Below, piece by piece: positions 1-8,322 of a stretch of 35,139 bases of DNA. Each line of letters opens with the position of its first letter. Within the stretch, counting starts at the first letter, position 1. The stretch spans positions 1 to 35,139 of the forward strand of contig JAFSAO010000012.1 of the NCBI GenBank assembly GCA_017440935.1, read 5' to 3'. The notes beneath the pieces are model-generated. The model was not told where the DNA came from, did no database searches, and saw nothing but the letters and a program-made list of their open reading frames with translations. Source of the stretch: Opitutales bacterium (GTDB lineage: Bacteria; Verrucomicrobiota; Verrucomicrobiia; Opitutales; UBA953). Both the position numbers and the translations under genes were made by a program.

Positions 1-408
1 ATAATAGTGGACCGTAGCAGAAAGTCTGTCTTCTTTTCCCCAATCCGATTTTTGTTTCAACGAAATTCGACGCTTAAACGGATCTACTTTTCCTTTTTCA
101 TCCAAAACTTCAGACTCGTGCCAAACACCGTTGCTCTTCCACACCACAACCGGTGGTTCAACAAGAATAAATTCTTTACGAGGTATCGGCTTCTTTTCTA
201 CGACAACCGTAAAAATAGTCTCCTGCTCTCCGCCCGGCGAACGCGCATTAAACAGCACCGCACGCTCTGCACCCTCCATAGCGGGAAGTGTCGAAGAAAT
301 GGATATTTTCATTGCCGAATCCGTTCCCGTTGCCCAAAGCGACACAGGAACGCATGAAAAAACGATGCACGACAATACGGCTTTGCAGAGAAGTTCGGGG
401 TAAGTCAT
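1..408 (-). CDS. Secreted protein of unknown function, 5' part only (runs off the window)
   Basis: Reading the minus strand from the ATG at 408 gives 136 codons without a stop to the window edge, so the gene is truncated by the window and not necessarily broken. The start MTYPELLCKAVLSCIVFSCV with a following small-residue stretch looks like a signal peptide, cleaved near residue 25-32. The rest is soluble and fairly charged, with a Pro/Val-rich stretch (FILVEPPVVVW) near residue 85, and I recognise no family. No Shine-Dalgarno is visible. The two DnaA boxes at 447-480 and the infC terminator lie just upstream, so it probably has its own promoter in that spacer. Confidence 0.6.
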   Translation of the reverse strand, partial: MTYPELLCKAVLSCIVFSCVPVSLWATGTDSAMKISISSTLPAMEGAERAVLFNARSPGGEQETIFTVVVEKKPIPRKEFILVEPPVVVWKSNGVWHESEVLDEKGKVDPFKRRISLKQKSDWGKEDRLSATVHYY

Positions 409-446
409 GCCCGAAATACAGTTTCTTTAACCCCGAGCGTCAATAT

Positions 447-480
447 TTATCCACAAATTTGGTAGCTTTTCTGTGGATAA
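447..480. promoter_or_regulatory. Pair of inverted perfect DnaA boxes
   Basis: TTATCCACA at 447-455 and its exact reverse complement TGTGGATAA at 472-480 are separated by 16 bases in the spacer between infC and the secreted-protein gene. Both match the 9-mer DnaA box consensus exactly. Two boxes without dnaA, dnaN or an AT-rich unwinding region are more likely a regulatory or titration site than oriC. Confidence 0.45.
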
Positions 481-520
481 AAAGCCGTTCCCGCAGAAAA
501 GTTTTGCGGGAACGGCTTTT
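481..520 (-). terminator. infC terminator built from two inverted CGGGAACG motifs
   Basis: A hairpin of about 16 bp (AAAGCCGTTCCCGCA against TGCGGGAACGGCTTT) with a short loop ends in a T-run on the minus strand, 67 bases beyond the infC stop. The stem is nearly symmetrical and could work in both directions. Its core is one motif copy facing another. Confidence 0.8.
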
Positions 521-586
521 GGAAACAATTGGGAAACGGGAACGACGAAAATCTTTTCTAACTTCTCTATCCCTCCGGTCTTATTG

Positions 587-1264
587 TTATTCTTCGTCGC
601 CGACTTCTTCATCGTCGCCGAGATCGTCGTCTTCGAGCGGCGAGGAATTGTGGACAAGTTTTCGCTTTGCCTGAGCGACGGGCGAAAGCATCGCCGTAAT
701 AGCGCGCCCTTGCAACTTCGGCTTACTGTCGAGCACGCCAATGTGTGCAACGGCTTCGACGAGGCGTTGCACGGCTTCAAAACCGAATTCCGGATGCTCG
801 AGTTCTCGAATACGAAACATGAGCGTTACTTTCACTTTGTTCCCGTTGAAAAGGAACATTTCCGCCCGACGCACTTTGACCATGAGGTCATGCTCGTCAA
901 TGCGCGGACGCATTTTGACTTCCTTGAGCTTGGTTGCGGACTGCTTCTGCTGTTTCTGCTTTTTCGCTTCTTCGTAAAGGTATTTTCCGTAATCAACAAT
1001 ACGGCAAACGGGCGGCTGTGCGTTCGGTGCAATTTCGAGCAGGTCGAGGTCGTGAGCCTTCGCCAGGGAAAGCGCGGACGATGTCGCCATGATTCCGAGC
1101 TGTTCGCCGCGCGGACCGATGACGCGAATTTCGGGAACGCGAATGCGCTCATTTCGGCGCGGACCCATGTCCCGGCGGTTATTGTTTCGATTATTATACG
1201 ATCCGCGGTTCTGACCCGGACGGGCGGAATTATTGTTCCCGCCGAACTGCTTCGGTGCTGCCAT
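587..1264 (-). CDS. infC: Translation initiation factor IF-3
   Basis: IF-3 binds the 30S subunit, checks the start codon and initiator tRNA, and prevents premature 50S joining. Both domains are clear: the N-terminal [21 protein letters not shown] and [15 protein letters not shown], a Lys/Gln-rich linker (KKQKQQKQ), and the C-terminal [21 protein letters not shown]. At 225 aa it is longer than the usual ~170-180. It has an Asn/Arg/Gly-rich extension of about 35 residues in front and a strongly acidic tail ([15 protein letters not shown]) behind. The usual infC-rpmI-rplT order is absent; a terminator follows directly. No Shine-Dalgarno precedes the ATG at 1264. The neighbour upstream is the divergent symporter. 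Confidence 0.96.
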   Translation of the reverse strand: MAAPKQFGGNNNSARPGQNRGSYNNRNNNRRDMGPRRNERIRVPEIRVIGPRGEQLGIMATSSALSLAKAHDLDLLEIAPNAQPPVCRIVDYGKYLYEEAKKQKQQKQSATKLKEVKMRPRIDEHDLMVKVRRAEMFLFNGNKVKVTLMFRIRELEHPEFGFEAVQRLVEAVAHIGVLDSKPKLQGRAITAMLSPVAQAKRKLVHNSSPLEDDDLGDDEEVGDEE

Positions 1265-1412
1265 TCAGTAATTTATTTTATGAAGAAAATATAGCTTTGG
1301 TGCGCAGAACTTTGCCCCAAAAACGCTTTGTGTTCAATACAATACTTGCTTTCCCGGAAGCGGGAACGTGAAAAAACTTTCTTTTTTCGGGAAGAATTGA
1401 GAAGATTTTCAA

Positions 1413-2858
1413 ATGGATCAAAAAGTTCGCGTCACCTTTGGAACAAAACTCGGAATCATCGCCGCCACAGCCGGCTCGGCGGTCGGTCTGGGAAATATCT
1501 GGCGTTTCCCCAGCCAAACGGCGCAAGACGGCGGCGCGATTTTCGTGTTCGTGTATTTGGCGTGCGTCGCGTTTTTCGGTATGCCGATCGTATTGGCGGA
1601 ATTCATTCTCGGGCGTGCAGGCAAAGCCAATTCCGCGGGAACATACCGCAATCTCGCTCCGGGGAAAAAATTCCACTACTTCGGCTACTTTGCGATTATC
1701 GCCGCCTTCCTCATCATGGGCTTTTACATGGTAGTTTCGGGCTGGACGATGGAATATCTCGCCCTCTCGATTACGGGAGAACTCGGTCGCACACAGGATT
1801 TTGCCGCACTTTTTGACCAACTGCGCAACAGCCCGGGAACGCAAATCTTCTGGATGGTGGTGTTTATGATCAGCACGGCGGGCATTGTCGCTTTCGGAGT
1901 AAAAAAAGGCATTGAGCTCGCAAGCAAACTCATGATGCCCCTGCTCCTCCTCGTAATGATTATTCTCTGCATCCGCGCGGTAACACTTCCCGGTGCCGGA
2001 GAAGGTCTCACGTATCTTTTCGCTCCGAATCCGGAAAACGCACGCAGCGCGGGAGCGCGTATTTTAACGGACGCGCTCGGACAGAGCTTTTTCTCACTTT
2101 CCGTCGGCATGGGTTGCCTGATGACTTATGCATCCTATTTCGGAAAAGATGTCCGCTTGGCAAAAACGGCGGGAACGATGGCAACGCTGGACACGTCCGT
2201 CGCACTGCTTTCCGGAGTGATGATTTTCCCCGCTGCGTTCGCGCTTACGACGGATCCGGGCTCAATGGTCGAAACGTTGAAAACCGGCGGTCCGGGACTC
2301 GTCTTCATCGCAATCCCGCAACTTTTGCAGTCGCTTCCCGCCGCACAACTCTGGTCGATTTTCTTCTTCCTGCTTCTGGTTTTGGCATCGCTGACCTCGA
2401 CGATTTCACTTCTCGAAGTCATCACGGCATTTGTCCACGAGGAAGTTCGCGTAACGCTCCCGAAGCCGATTCGCCTGCGCAAATCCTCCACGGAAAACAC
2501 CGTGCTTCATCAGGAATACCGCATCGCGCGCCCGTTTGCCGTAACGGTGATTTCCGCCGGCGTTATTTTCCTCGGGGTGCTCTGCTCCTACTCGCTCGGC
2601 GCGGATACATCACTGGTGATTTTCGGACTTAATTTCTTCGATTTTCTTGATTACATCACGGCTAAACTGATGATGCCCATCGGCGGGATTTTCATTTCGC
2701 TTTTCGCAGGCTGGTATCTCGACAAAAAGATTCTGGCAGCGGAACTCTCCAACGCGGGAACAATTCCGTTGCGTTTCTTCAAAACATACCGCTTCATTCT
2801 CCGCTTTGTCGCTCCCGTGGGCATTGCCGTCGTTCTCGTCTGCGGCTTAATAGGCTAA
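1413..2858 (+). CDS. Sodium:neurotransmitter symporter (SNF/NSS) family amino-acid transporter
   Basis: This inner-membrane LeuT-fold protein (481 aa) is expected to bring in an amino acid with Na+. The diagnostic TM1 stretch GSAVGLGNIWRFP lies at residues 21-33, where LeuT/MhsT bind sodium and substrate, followed by the Gly-rich GGAIFVFVYL. About 11-12 hydrophobic segments are visible, as in bacterial members such as MhsT. The substrate cannot be told from sequence; Trp, Tyr, Leu or Ala are typical. The leader has a small TTCCCG-GAAG-CGGGAA hairpin at 1351-1366 and a second CGGGAA at 1388-1393 that could compete for the same arm. A purine-rich GAGAAGA precedes the ATG. It is transcribed alone, divergent from infC and ending at a bidirectional terminator. 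Confidence 0.93.
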   Translation: MDQKVRVTFGTKLGIIAATAGSAVGLGNIWRFPSQTAQDGGAIFVFVYLACVAFFGMPIVLAEFILGRAGKANSAGTYRNLAPGKKFHYFGYFAIIAAFLIMGFYMVVSGWTMEYLALSITGELGRTQDFAALFDQLRNSPGTQIFWMVVFMISTAGIVAFGVKKGIELASKLMMPLLLLVMIILCIRAVTLPGAGEGLTYLFAPNPENARSAGARILTDALGQSFFSLSVGMGCLMTYASYFGKDVRLAKTAGTMATLDTSVALLSGVMIFPAAFALTTDPGSMVETLKTGGPGLVFIAIPQLLQSLPAAQLWSIFFFLLLVLASLTSTISLLEVITAFVHEEVRVTLPKPIRLRKSSTENTVLHQEYRIARPFAVTVISAGVIFLGVLCSYSLGADTSLVIFGLNFFDFLDYITAKLMMPIGGIFISLFAGWYLDKKILAAELSNAGTIPLRFFKTYRFILRFVAPVGIAVVLVCGLIG

Positions 2859-2888
2859 GCAACAACAAAAGCCGGGCGCAAAAATACG

Positions 2889-2934
2889 CACAAAAAAAAG
2901 ACAGGCGATTCACTCGCCCGTCTTTTTTTTGTGC
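2889..2934. terminator. Bidirectional terminator between convergent genes
   Basis: GACAGGCGA-TTCAC-TCGCCCGTC with flanking A8 and T8 tracts extends to an outer GCAC/GTGC pairing. It lies between the symporter stop and the stop of the minus-strand SurA/PpiD-like gene and can serve both. Confidence 0.85.
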
Positions 2935-2956
2935 ATTCGCAATTTAGAGAAACCGC

Positions 2957-4552
2957 TTACTGCTCTTCTTCGCTGTTGAGACCGAGCCGGGCGGAAATTT
3001 CCGCGAGCCCGTCAAAGAGTTGCATTTGGAAAGTTTCCCACGACGTTTGCTGATTGAAGAGCGTCCAAACGCGCTTAAATTCTTCATCGTTTTTGTCGAT
3101 TTCGGGAACATTCTTAGAAACCGTGCGAGCAAAGAAAACAGTATCGCCGATCGGAATCATCGGAGATACTTCTCCGGCGGGAATAGCTTTGAGCACGCCA
3201 ATCAAATCCGCACCGCGATATTGCTCGGGAACACCGTGCATCGAAAACGCCGGCGGCGTTTGCACTTTCAGCCCGTCTTCCGTCGCCGCCTGCGTCAGCG
3301 TTTTCCCTTCCGCGACGCGAGCGCGCAGGGCATCGCCCTTTTTGACGGCAAGCTCAATGAATTGGCTGTCCTTGTCTTCCGCCACCCACGCATTGGTGAC
3401 TTCCGTCAGGACTTCTTTGAGTTCGGGAATACGCGACGGTTCCGTTCCGAGGAAAATAACGACATAAACAGCATCAGCGACCGGAATCGCGTCCGTGCGC
3501 CAAAGCGTTTCGTTCAAACCTCCGGAGGCAACGCTTTGGAGAATTTCTGCGGGAACGCCGGTGTCGGACGGAATTTCGTCGCGCGGGAACGCCGGAATTT
3601 CGGTAAACCCGAAGCCGGACTTGGAGAGCGCATCCGCAAAATCCGGTGCGCGCGGGTTAATCATGTCCGTCGGAAGTTTTTCGTAAAGGCTGTTGGAAAG
3701 CTCGGCTGCGGCGGTATCGAGCGCTTGGGATTTTTTCCATTCCGCGACGCGAAGTGCGCGGTTGGTTTTCAAATCCTCGGCGGCTTTCTCGGCATCGCCG
3801 TCAAATTTTCCGGCGACAAACGCAGAAAGCTCGAAGTCGGTCGGTTCGGGAATTTTCGCAACAATATCGGCGGCGGGAACGATTTTCGCGTAGGAAAGTT
3901 TTACGCGTTCCGCGATACGGAAATCTTCCTTATGCGCATCGTAAAAGTCGGAAAGCGTTTTTTCAAACGCCGCTTTATCCGCCGGAATGCGGCATGCGAT
4001 ATTGCACGCGCTACGAGGGAACTCCGCAATTTCCACCGTCCACTGCGTGTTCATTTCTTTCCACGCGAGCTCGACATCCGCTTCAAACACGGCGGGAACG
4101 TTCCCGAATGTCTGCAAAAATTGCTGGAGCTTCCAGTTGTGAATAATCATCGTGCGCAGGACATCTTCAGAAATATCGAAGTTTCGCTTAACGGTTTCAA
4201 GCACTTCCGAAGAAAAGCCCTGTTCGGAAAGATACGCGCTGAGTTGCGCCTGCGTCGGCTCCGGCACTTGGAACGCTTCCGCCGTTTTTACCATGTAAAT
4301 GCGTTGAATCAAATCCTGAGCCGTGTATTGGCGACCGCCGTTCGAGAGCAATACGCCCGCGCGGTAAGGCGCCGTTTCTTCAGCGTTGCTGACGTTCACG
4401 CCCATCACGGTCGCCGATCGGCGAATGCCGAGCAAGTCCGCCGCGCTGCCCGATCCCGTGTAAAACACGAACGAAACAACGATAAACACAAGAAGCACGC
4501 CGAAAATAAGCCGGTGGTGCTTCGCCATAGAATTTTGGAAGAAACCGATCAT
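2957..4552 (-). CDS. Membrane-anchored SurA/PpiD-like periplasmic folding factor
   Basis: This 531-aa protein has a short cytoplasmic start, one hydrophobic helix (about residues 14-34, LIFGVLLVFIVVSFVFY) and a long periplasmic part. The region after the anchor (QDLIQRIYMVKTAEAFQVPEPTQAQLSAYL, then a helical stretch to about residue 170) resembles the SurA N-terminal chaperone domain as arranged in PpiD. I cannot point to a well-conserved parvulin PPIase core, so the isomerase domain may be degenerate and the chaperone role may be the main one. It starts 51 bases after the hisC stop on the same strand and probably shares its transcript, ending at the 2889-2934 terminator. A perfect CGGGAACGTTCCCG palindrome (4093-4106) lies inside it and encodes Gly-Asn-Val-Pro. 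Confidence 0.75.
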   Translation of the reverse strand: MIGFFQNSMAKHHRLIFGVLLVFIVVSFVFYTGSGSAADLLGIRRSATVMGVNVSNAEETAPYRAGVLLSNGGRQYTAQDLIQRIYMVKTAEAFQVPEPTQAQLSAYLSEQGFSSEVLETVKRNFDISEDVLRTMIIHNWKLQQFLQTFGNVPAVFEADVELAWKEMNTQWTVEIAEFPRSACNIACRIPADKAAFEKTLSDFYDAHKEDFRIAERVKLSYAKIVPAADIVAKIPEPTDFELSAFVAGKFDGDAEKAAEDLKTNRALRVAEWKKSQALDTAAAELSNSLYEKLPTDMINPRAPDFADALSKSGFGFTEIPAFPRDEIPSDTGVPAEILQSVASGGLNETLWRTDAIPVADAVYVVIFLGTEPSRIPELKEVLTEVTNAWVAEDKDSQFIELAVKKGDALRARVAEGKTLTQAATEDGLKVQTPPAFSMHGVPEQYRGADLIGVLKAIPAGEVSPMIPIGDTVFFARTVSKNVPEIDKNDEEFKRVWTLFNQQTSWETFQMQLFDGLAEISARLGLNSEEEQ

Positions 4553-4603
4553 GGTTAAAAATTAAGGAATTGGGTTGGGAAATTAAGATTTTTAAGGAAA
4601 AAT

Positions 4604-5707
4604 TTACGACTTCAGAATTTCTTCAAGTGCCGCAAGCAGTTTCGCATTCTGCGCCGGCGTGCCGACCGTGATACGCAAACTTTCCGGCATTCCGTAACCT
4701 TTCATCGGACGCACAATCACGCCGCGCTTTTCAAGTTCGACAAAAACCGTTCCCGCATTCGGTCCCACATGGACGAGAACAAAATTCGTCTGCGTCGGCA
4801 CATAGCTCAAACCGAGTTTTTCAAATCCGGCATAGAGCGTTTTAAGCCCTTCGGCGTTCCCGCGCAGAGTTTTTTCGACAAACTCCGTGTCGTCGAGCGC
4901 CGCCATCGCCGCCGCCTGTGCCGGCAAATTCACGTTGAACGGCTGACGCACGCGATTCATCAATCCGATAACTTCCGCCGAGCCATACATATAGCCGATG
5001 CGGAAACCCGCCAAACCGTAGAGCTTGGAAAACGTGCGTGTGCAAACGACTTTTCGCCCTTCCGCGATGAGCGGACGCAAATCCGCCGCCTTCGAGGAAA
5101 ACTCCGCATAAGCCTCGTCCACCACAAGAATCACGTGTTCCGGCAGGCTTTTCGCAAACTCAATCAATGCCTCGGGTTCACTCGCCGTGCCCTGCGGATT
5201 ATTCGGCTCGGTGATGATTATCATGCGCGTCCGCTCGGTAACGGCGGCACGCATCGCGGCTAAATCCGTGCGGTAGTTCGGCATCGCCACGGGAACGGCT
5301 TTCGCTCCCGCCAACGTCGTCATAATTTTATAAACGACAAACGCCTGTTCGCCATAGATAACCTCACAATCCGGATTGAGAAAAGTTTGTCCGAGAATCA
5401 TCAGCGCCTCGTTCGAGCCGTTCCCGATGAAAAACTGTTCCGGCGCCAAGCCCCAGAATTTCGACAAACGATCGCGGAGCAAAATCGTTCCGCCGTCCGG
5501 ATACATATTGATTTCCGCAAGCGCCGCCTGCGCCGCCGCCACCGCTTTCGGGGAAGCGCCGAAGGGATTTTCGTTCGATGCCATTTTTTCAATGGAACTC
5601 GGGTCCAAGCCGAATTCGCGGGCGACATACTCGATCGGTTTCCCGGGTTCGTAGACCGGCATTTTTTGCACGACCGCGTTTGCAAGTTCTGTGTAAGAAA
5701 TTGACAT
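4604..5707 (-). CDS. hisC: Histidinol-phosphate aminotransferase
   Basis: PLP-dependent class I/II aminotransferase that converts imidazole acetol phosphate and glutamate to histidinol phosphate and 2-oxoglutarate. From the chosen start MSISYTELA it is 367 aa, the family's normal size. Visible are SNENPFGASP (44-53), the phosphate-binding GNGSNE (95-100), EPNNPQGT (167-174), DEAY (197-200), the PLP lysine in TRTFSKLYGLAGFRIGY (K228) and the substrate arginine R236. The reading frame stays open 38 codons upstream, but that stretch crosses the globin terminator and is not family-like, so the ATG at 5707 is preferred. No other his genes are near. Related specificities (aromatic or phenylalanine transamination) cannot be excluded. 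Confidence 0.9.
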   Translation of the reverse strand: MSISYTELANAVVQKMPVYEPGKPIEYVAREFGLDPSSIEKMASNENPFGASPKAVAAAQAALAEINMYPDGGTILLRDRLSKFWGLAPEQFFIGNGSNEALMILGQTFLNPDCEVIYGEQAFVVYKIMTTLAGAKAVPVAMPNYRTDLAAMRAAVTERTRMIIITEPNNPQGTASEPEALIEFAKSLPEHVILVVDEAYAEFSSKAADLRPLIAEGRKVVCTRTFSKLYGLAGFRIGYMYGSAEVIGLMNRVRQPFNVNLPAQAAAMAALDDTEFVEKTLRGNAEGLKTLYAGFEKLGLSYVPTQTNFVLVHVGPNAGTVFVELEKRGVIVRPMKGYGMPESLRITVGTPAQNAKLLAALEEILKS

Positions 5708-5771
5708 AAAAAAGGGGATTTTGCCCCGTCCCACACGGGAACGCAAAGATTTTCTCTGACAAAACACAGAC

Positions 5772-5807
5772 AAAAAAAGCTCCCCCGCCCGAAAAGAGCG
5801 AGAGAGC
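5772..5807 (-). terminator. Terminator of the haemoglobin gene
   Basis: Read on the minus strand, GCTCTCTCGCTC pairs with the G-rich GGGCGGGGGAGC through Watson-Crick and G-T pairs for about 12 bp and is followed by seven Ts. It lies directly after the globin stop at 5823 and before hisC. Confidence 0.75.
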
Positions 5808-5822
5808 CCGGGGTGAAGCAAC

Positions 5823-6269
5823 TTAAATTGCCACGCCGCGTTGTTTGTAAACTTCTTTTTCCGCGTCGATGAATACGCGAGCGATCACTTCGTATGCTTT
5901 GCGCCAAGCCTCAATTACTTCGTCCGTCGCCGCATCGCCCAAAACTTCCTTAATTGCAATGAGAAGATGCTTTCCGACGATCGGATAATGCTCTTCTTTG
6001 ACCAGGCAATCACAATGCACGTCGGCAATTTTCTTCACGGCGGGACCGAGCGCGCCGAGGTTGTCGATATTTTGCGCCGCCGCAAGCACCGCCATCGCAA
6101 GCGCTTTCGGCTGCGCGCCCGACGCCTGCTTTGCCATGTTAAACATCGGCTTCACTTCCGGATTCTGCTCAAACATGTTTTTGTAAAACGTTTGAGTAAT
6201 CGTCAAGCCGTGCTGTTTGAGCGCGGGAACAGTGCTTTTTACGATTTCGATTGTTTTTTGATCCAACAT
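5823..6269 (-). CDS. vgb: Single-domain bacterial haemoglobin (Vitreoscilla Vgb type)
   Basis: This 148-aa haem protein has the globin domain found in flavohaemoglobins but no reductase domain. It follows the Vitreoscilla protein closely: the MLDQ-TI start, TFYKN, QPKALAM, LAAAQNI, HYPIVG and [12 protein letters not shown] are all present. The proximal haem ligand is H85 (IADVHCDC) and the B10 tyrosine is Y29. In this family it binds O2 and supports oxygen delivery or NO dioxygenation when paired with a reductase. The AGGA before the start is a partial Shine-Dalgarno. It is divergent from an NsrR-like gene across a 183-bp AT-rich spacer, the usual arrangement of an NO-responsive globin with its regulator, so NO detoxification is the likely role. 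Confidence 0.93.
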   Translation of the reverse strand: MLDQKTIEIVKSTVPALKQHGLTITQTFYKNMFEQNPEVKPMFNMAKQASGAQPKALAMAVLAAAQNIDNLGALGPAVKKIADVHCDCLVKEEHYPIVGKHLLIAIKEVLGDAATDEVIEAWRKAYEVIARVFIDAEKEVYKQRGVAI

Positions 6270-6452
6270 TTTCTTTTCCTGTTTTTCGGTTTTTCTTTGT
6301 GTTTTCGGGTTAAAAATTGCGGCTTATTTTGGGAAAGAATATAAAATGTGCAAGCAAAATATACTTTTTATTTTTATTCGCAATTTTCGTGATTGATTAG
6401 GCGAAAAATACCGCACAAAGTTTCCCGAGAAAAATCCTCACGGGAACACGCC
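6270..6452. promoter_or_regulatory. Divergent AT-rich promoter region between globin and Rrf2 regulator
   Basis: This spacer is much more AT-rich than the surrounding genes. It holds an inverted repeat, AAAATTGCG at 6313-6321 and CGCAATTTT at 6379-6387, and a partly symmetrical stretch TATAAAATG...CAAAATATA near 6340-6365. Neither matches the enterobacterial NsrR consensus exactly, so they are only candidate operators. Confidence 0.4.
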
Positions 6453-6848
6453 ATGCAACTGTCAAAATTTACCGACTACTCCTTTCGCGCGCTAATCTAC
6501 CTCGCACGCAATCGGGACAAACGCTGCACGATCGAGGAGCTTGCCGCACGGCTTGAAACCTCGCACAATCACATGAAAAAAGTCATCTGCAAGCTCGCCG
6601 CCAACCATTACGTCAAATCCGCCAAAGGACGCACCGGAGGACTCTTTCTCGGGGACGAACCCGAAAATATCGTCTTAAGCGACGTGCTCCTGCTCGCCGA
6701 AGGAAATATGAATCTTCTCATGTGCTACAATTCCTGCTCCGCCTGCCCGCTTCAAACCCGGCAATGCGCCCTGAAAAAGATTTCCCGCACCGCCCTTCAG
6801 AAATTCATCGACGAATTTAAAAACCACACCTTGCGCGATATCCTCTGA
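6453..6848 (+). CDS. Rrf2-family Fe-S transcriptional regulator, NsrR-like
   Basis: The start MQLSKFTDYSFRALIYLA is the classic N-terminus of NsrR-type Rrf2 proteins, so the ATG at 6453 is chosen over an in-frame ATG 20 codons earlier. The winged helix-turn-helix runs over about residues 20-65 (TIEELAARLETSHNHMKKVICKLA, then the wing KSAKGRTGGLFLG). The Fe-S ligand region has C91, C95, C98 and C105, with C91 and the overall spacing close to NsrR. NsrR family members hold an NO-sensitive cluster and repress NO-defence genes. Its position divergent from the haemoglobin gene supports that role. At 131 aa the length is normal for the family. Confidence 0.88.
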   Translation: MQLSKFTDYSFRALIYLARNRDKRCTIEELAARLETSHNHMKKVICKLAANHYVKSAKGRTGGLFLGDEPENIVLSDVLLLAEGNMNLLMCYNSCSACPLQTRQCALKKISRTALQKFIDEFKNHTLRDIL

Positions 6849-6902
6849 GCCGCCGCTATTTTCAACTACCATTTACGGGAACGCGGTGATAGAATTTCCG
6901 GC

Positions 6903-8309
6903 ATGAGAGTAATACCCTACGGTGCCGCCGGCGGCGTGACCGGCTCCTGTTTTCTTGTTGATACCAAAAAATCGAAAATTCTCATCGATTGCGGGATTTT
7001 CCAAGGTTTCTCCACCGACGCATCGGCAAACCGAATCCCCGCCGGAATCCCGATCGAAAAACTCGACGCGGTGATTCTGACTCACGCGCACCTCGACCAC
7101 AGCGGCCGGCTCCCGCTCCTTGTCAAAGGCGGTTTTTCCAAAAAAATTTATGCCACACAGGCGACAATCGAAGTAGCAAAACTGATTTTGCTTGATTCTG
7201 CGCACTTGCAGGAATCCGACGCGGAACGCGAAAACCGCCGCCGTTCCCGCGCACTGAAAAAACTCGTGGAACCGCTTTACACAACCGAAGACGTAAAGCG
7301 CGTGTTCCCGCTGCTGACTCCGGTGCCGTATGAAGAAATATTTGACGCAGCACCGGGCATGAAAGCGAAACTTGTCGAAGCCGGGCACTTGCTCGGCTCG
7401 GCAAGTGTGGAACTGACGGTGAACGACGTCGGCGTGAAAAAATCGCTCCTGTTTTCCGGAGACCTCGGTCAACCCGACGCGCCGATTTTGCGCGACGCAA
7501 AAAAAATCGACGACGAGAACTTCGACGCGGTTTTCATTGAATCGACTTACGGCGACCGCGACCACCGCGATTTGCAATCAACGCTGAACGAATTTCACGA
7601 CTTGTTGCAAAACGCTATCGACAAGCGCGGGAAAGTGCTGATTCCGACTTTTGCTGTCGGTCGCGCACAACAGTTGCTATACCACTTAGGCGAATTTTTT
7701 AAGGAAAACAAACTTCCGAAAATTCCCATTTACCTCGACAGCCCGATGGCAATTGAGGCTTCCGCGCTATATTTCAAACACACGGAACTCTATGATGCCG
7801 AAGCGGCAGAATACGCGAAAACCCGCGCACTCGCGGTAGCGCTTTCAGGTCTCAAACTCTGCAAAACAGGCGAAGAATCCCGCGCGCTCAACGATATCGA
7901 AGGTCCCTGCATCATCATGGCGGGAGCGGGTATGTGCAACGGCGGACGCATTCTCCACCATTTGAAAAACAACCTTTGGAAACCGGAAACCACCCTGCTC
8001 ATCTGCGGATTCCAAGCGGAAGGTTCGCTCGGGCGGCTACTCGCCGAAGGCAGAAAACGCGTCCGTATTTACGGCGAAGAAATCGGTGTCCGCGCAAAGG
8101 TTTACACGCTCGGCGGATTTTCAGCACACGCGGGGCAAACGGATTTGTTGCGCTGGCTGGCACCGATTGCAGAGAAAAAGGCGAAGCGCCCGCGCGTCAT
8201 CATCGTTCACGGGGAACGCAGGCAACGCGAGGCTCTTTCGCAGAAAATTTTCGTTCGCTTCGGTATTCGTTCTGCAATTCCGAATCTCGGCGAAGCAGTT
8301 CTGCTTTGA
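6903..8309 (+). CDS. MBL-fold beta-CASP ribonuclease-like metallohydrolase
   Basis: This 468-aa enzyme has the metallo-beta-lactamase fold plus beta-CASP insert typical of RNA-processing nucleases related to CPSF-73/Ysh1. The zinc motif HAHLDHSG lies at residues 61-68 (H61, H63, D65, H66). Further landmarks are EAGHLLGSASVEL, the SGDLGQPDAP motif, FIESTYGDRDH, the beta-CASP stretch LIPTFAVGRAQQLLYHL, GAGMCNGGRILHHLKNN, and the C-terminal GGFSAHAGQTDLL histidine motif. All expected metal ligands appear present. Bacterial members are thought to act as exo- or endoribonucleases; the actual substrate is unknown. It lies 54 bases after the Rrf2 gene, probably with its own start, and ends at a strong terminator. 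Confidence 0.9.
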   Translation: MRVIPYGAAGGVTGSCFLVDTKKSKILIDCGIFQGFSTDASANRIPAGIPIEKLDAVILTHAHLDHSGRLPLLVKGGFSKKIYATQATIEVAKLILLDSAHLQESDAERENRRRSRALKKLVEPLYTTEDVKRVFPLLTPVPYEEIFDAAPGMKAKLVEAGHLLGSASVELTVNDVGVKKSLLFSGDLGQPDAPILRDAKKIDDENFDAVFIESTYGDRDHRDLQSTLNEFHDLLQNAIDKRGKVLIPTFAVGRAQQLLYHLGEFFKENKLPKIPIYLDSPMAIEASALYFKHTELYDAEAAEYAKTRALAVALSGLKLCKTGEESRALNDIEGPCIIMAGAGMCNGGRILHHLKNNLWKPETTLLICGFQAEGSLGRLLAEGRKRVRIYGEEIGVRAKVYTLGGFSAHAGQTDLLRWLAPIAEKKAKRPRVIIVHGERRQREALSQKIFVRFGIRSAIPNLGEAVLL

Positions 8310-8322
8310 CGAAAAATCGACA

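Noticed and set aside
447-520. Replication origin at the DnaA boxes
   Set aside because: Only two boxes, no AT-rich unwinding region and no dnaA, dnaN or parAB nearby.
1351-1393. Competing CGGGAA hairpins in the symporter leader, possible riboswitch or attenuator
   Set aside because: Stems are only six bases, no ligand fold or clear terminator/antiterminator pair; the CGGGAA pieces are more simply motif relatives.
3020-4558. 512-codon open frame on the plus strand opposite the SurA/PpiD-like gene
   Set aside because: It is the antisense shadow of a clearly family-like gene; its product is Arg/Phe/Asn-rich with no domain sense.
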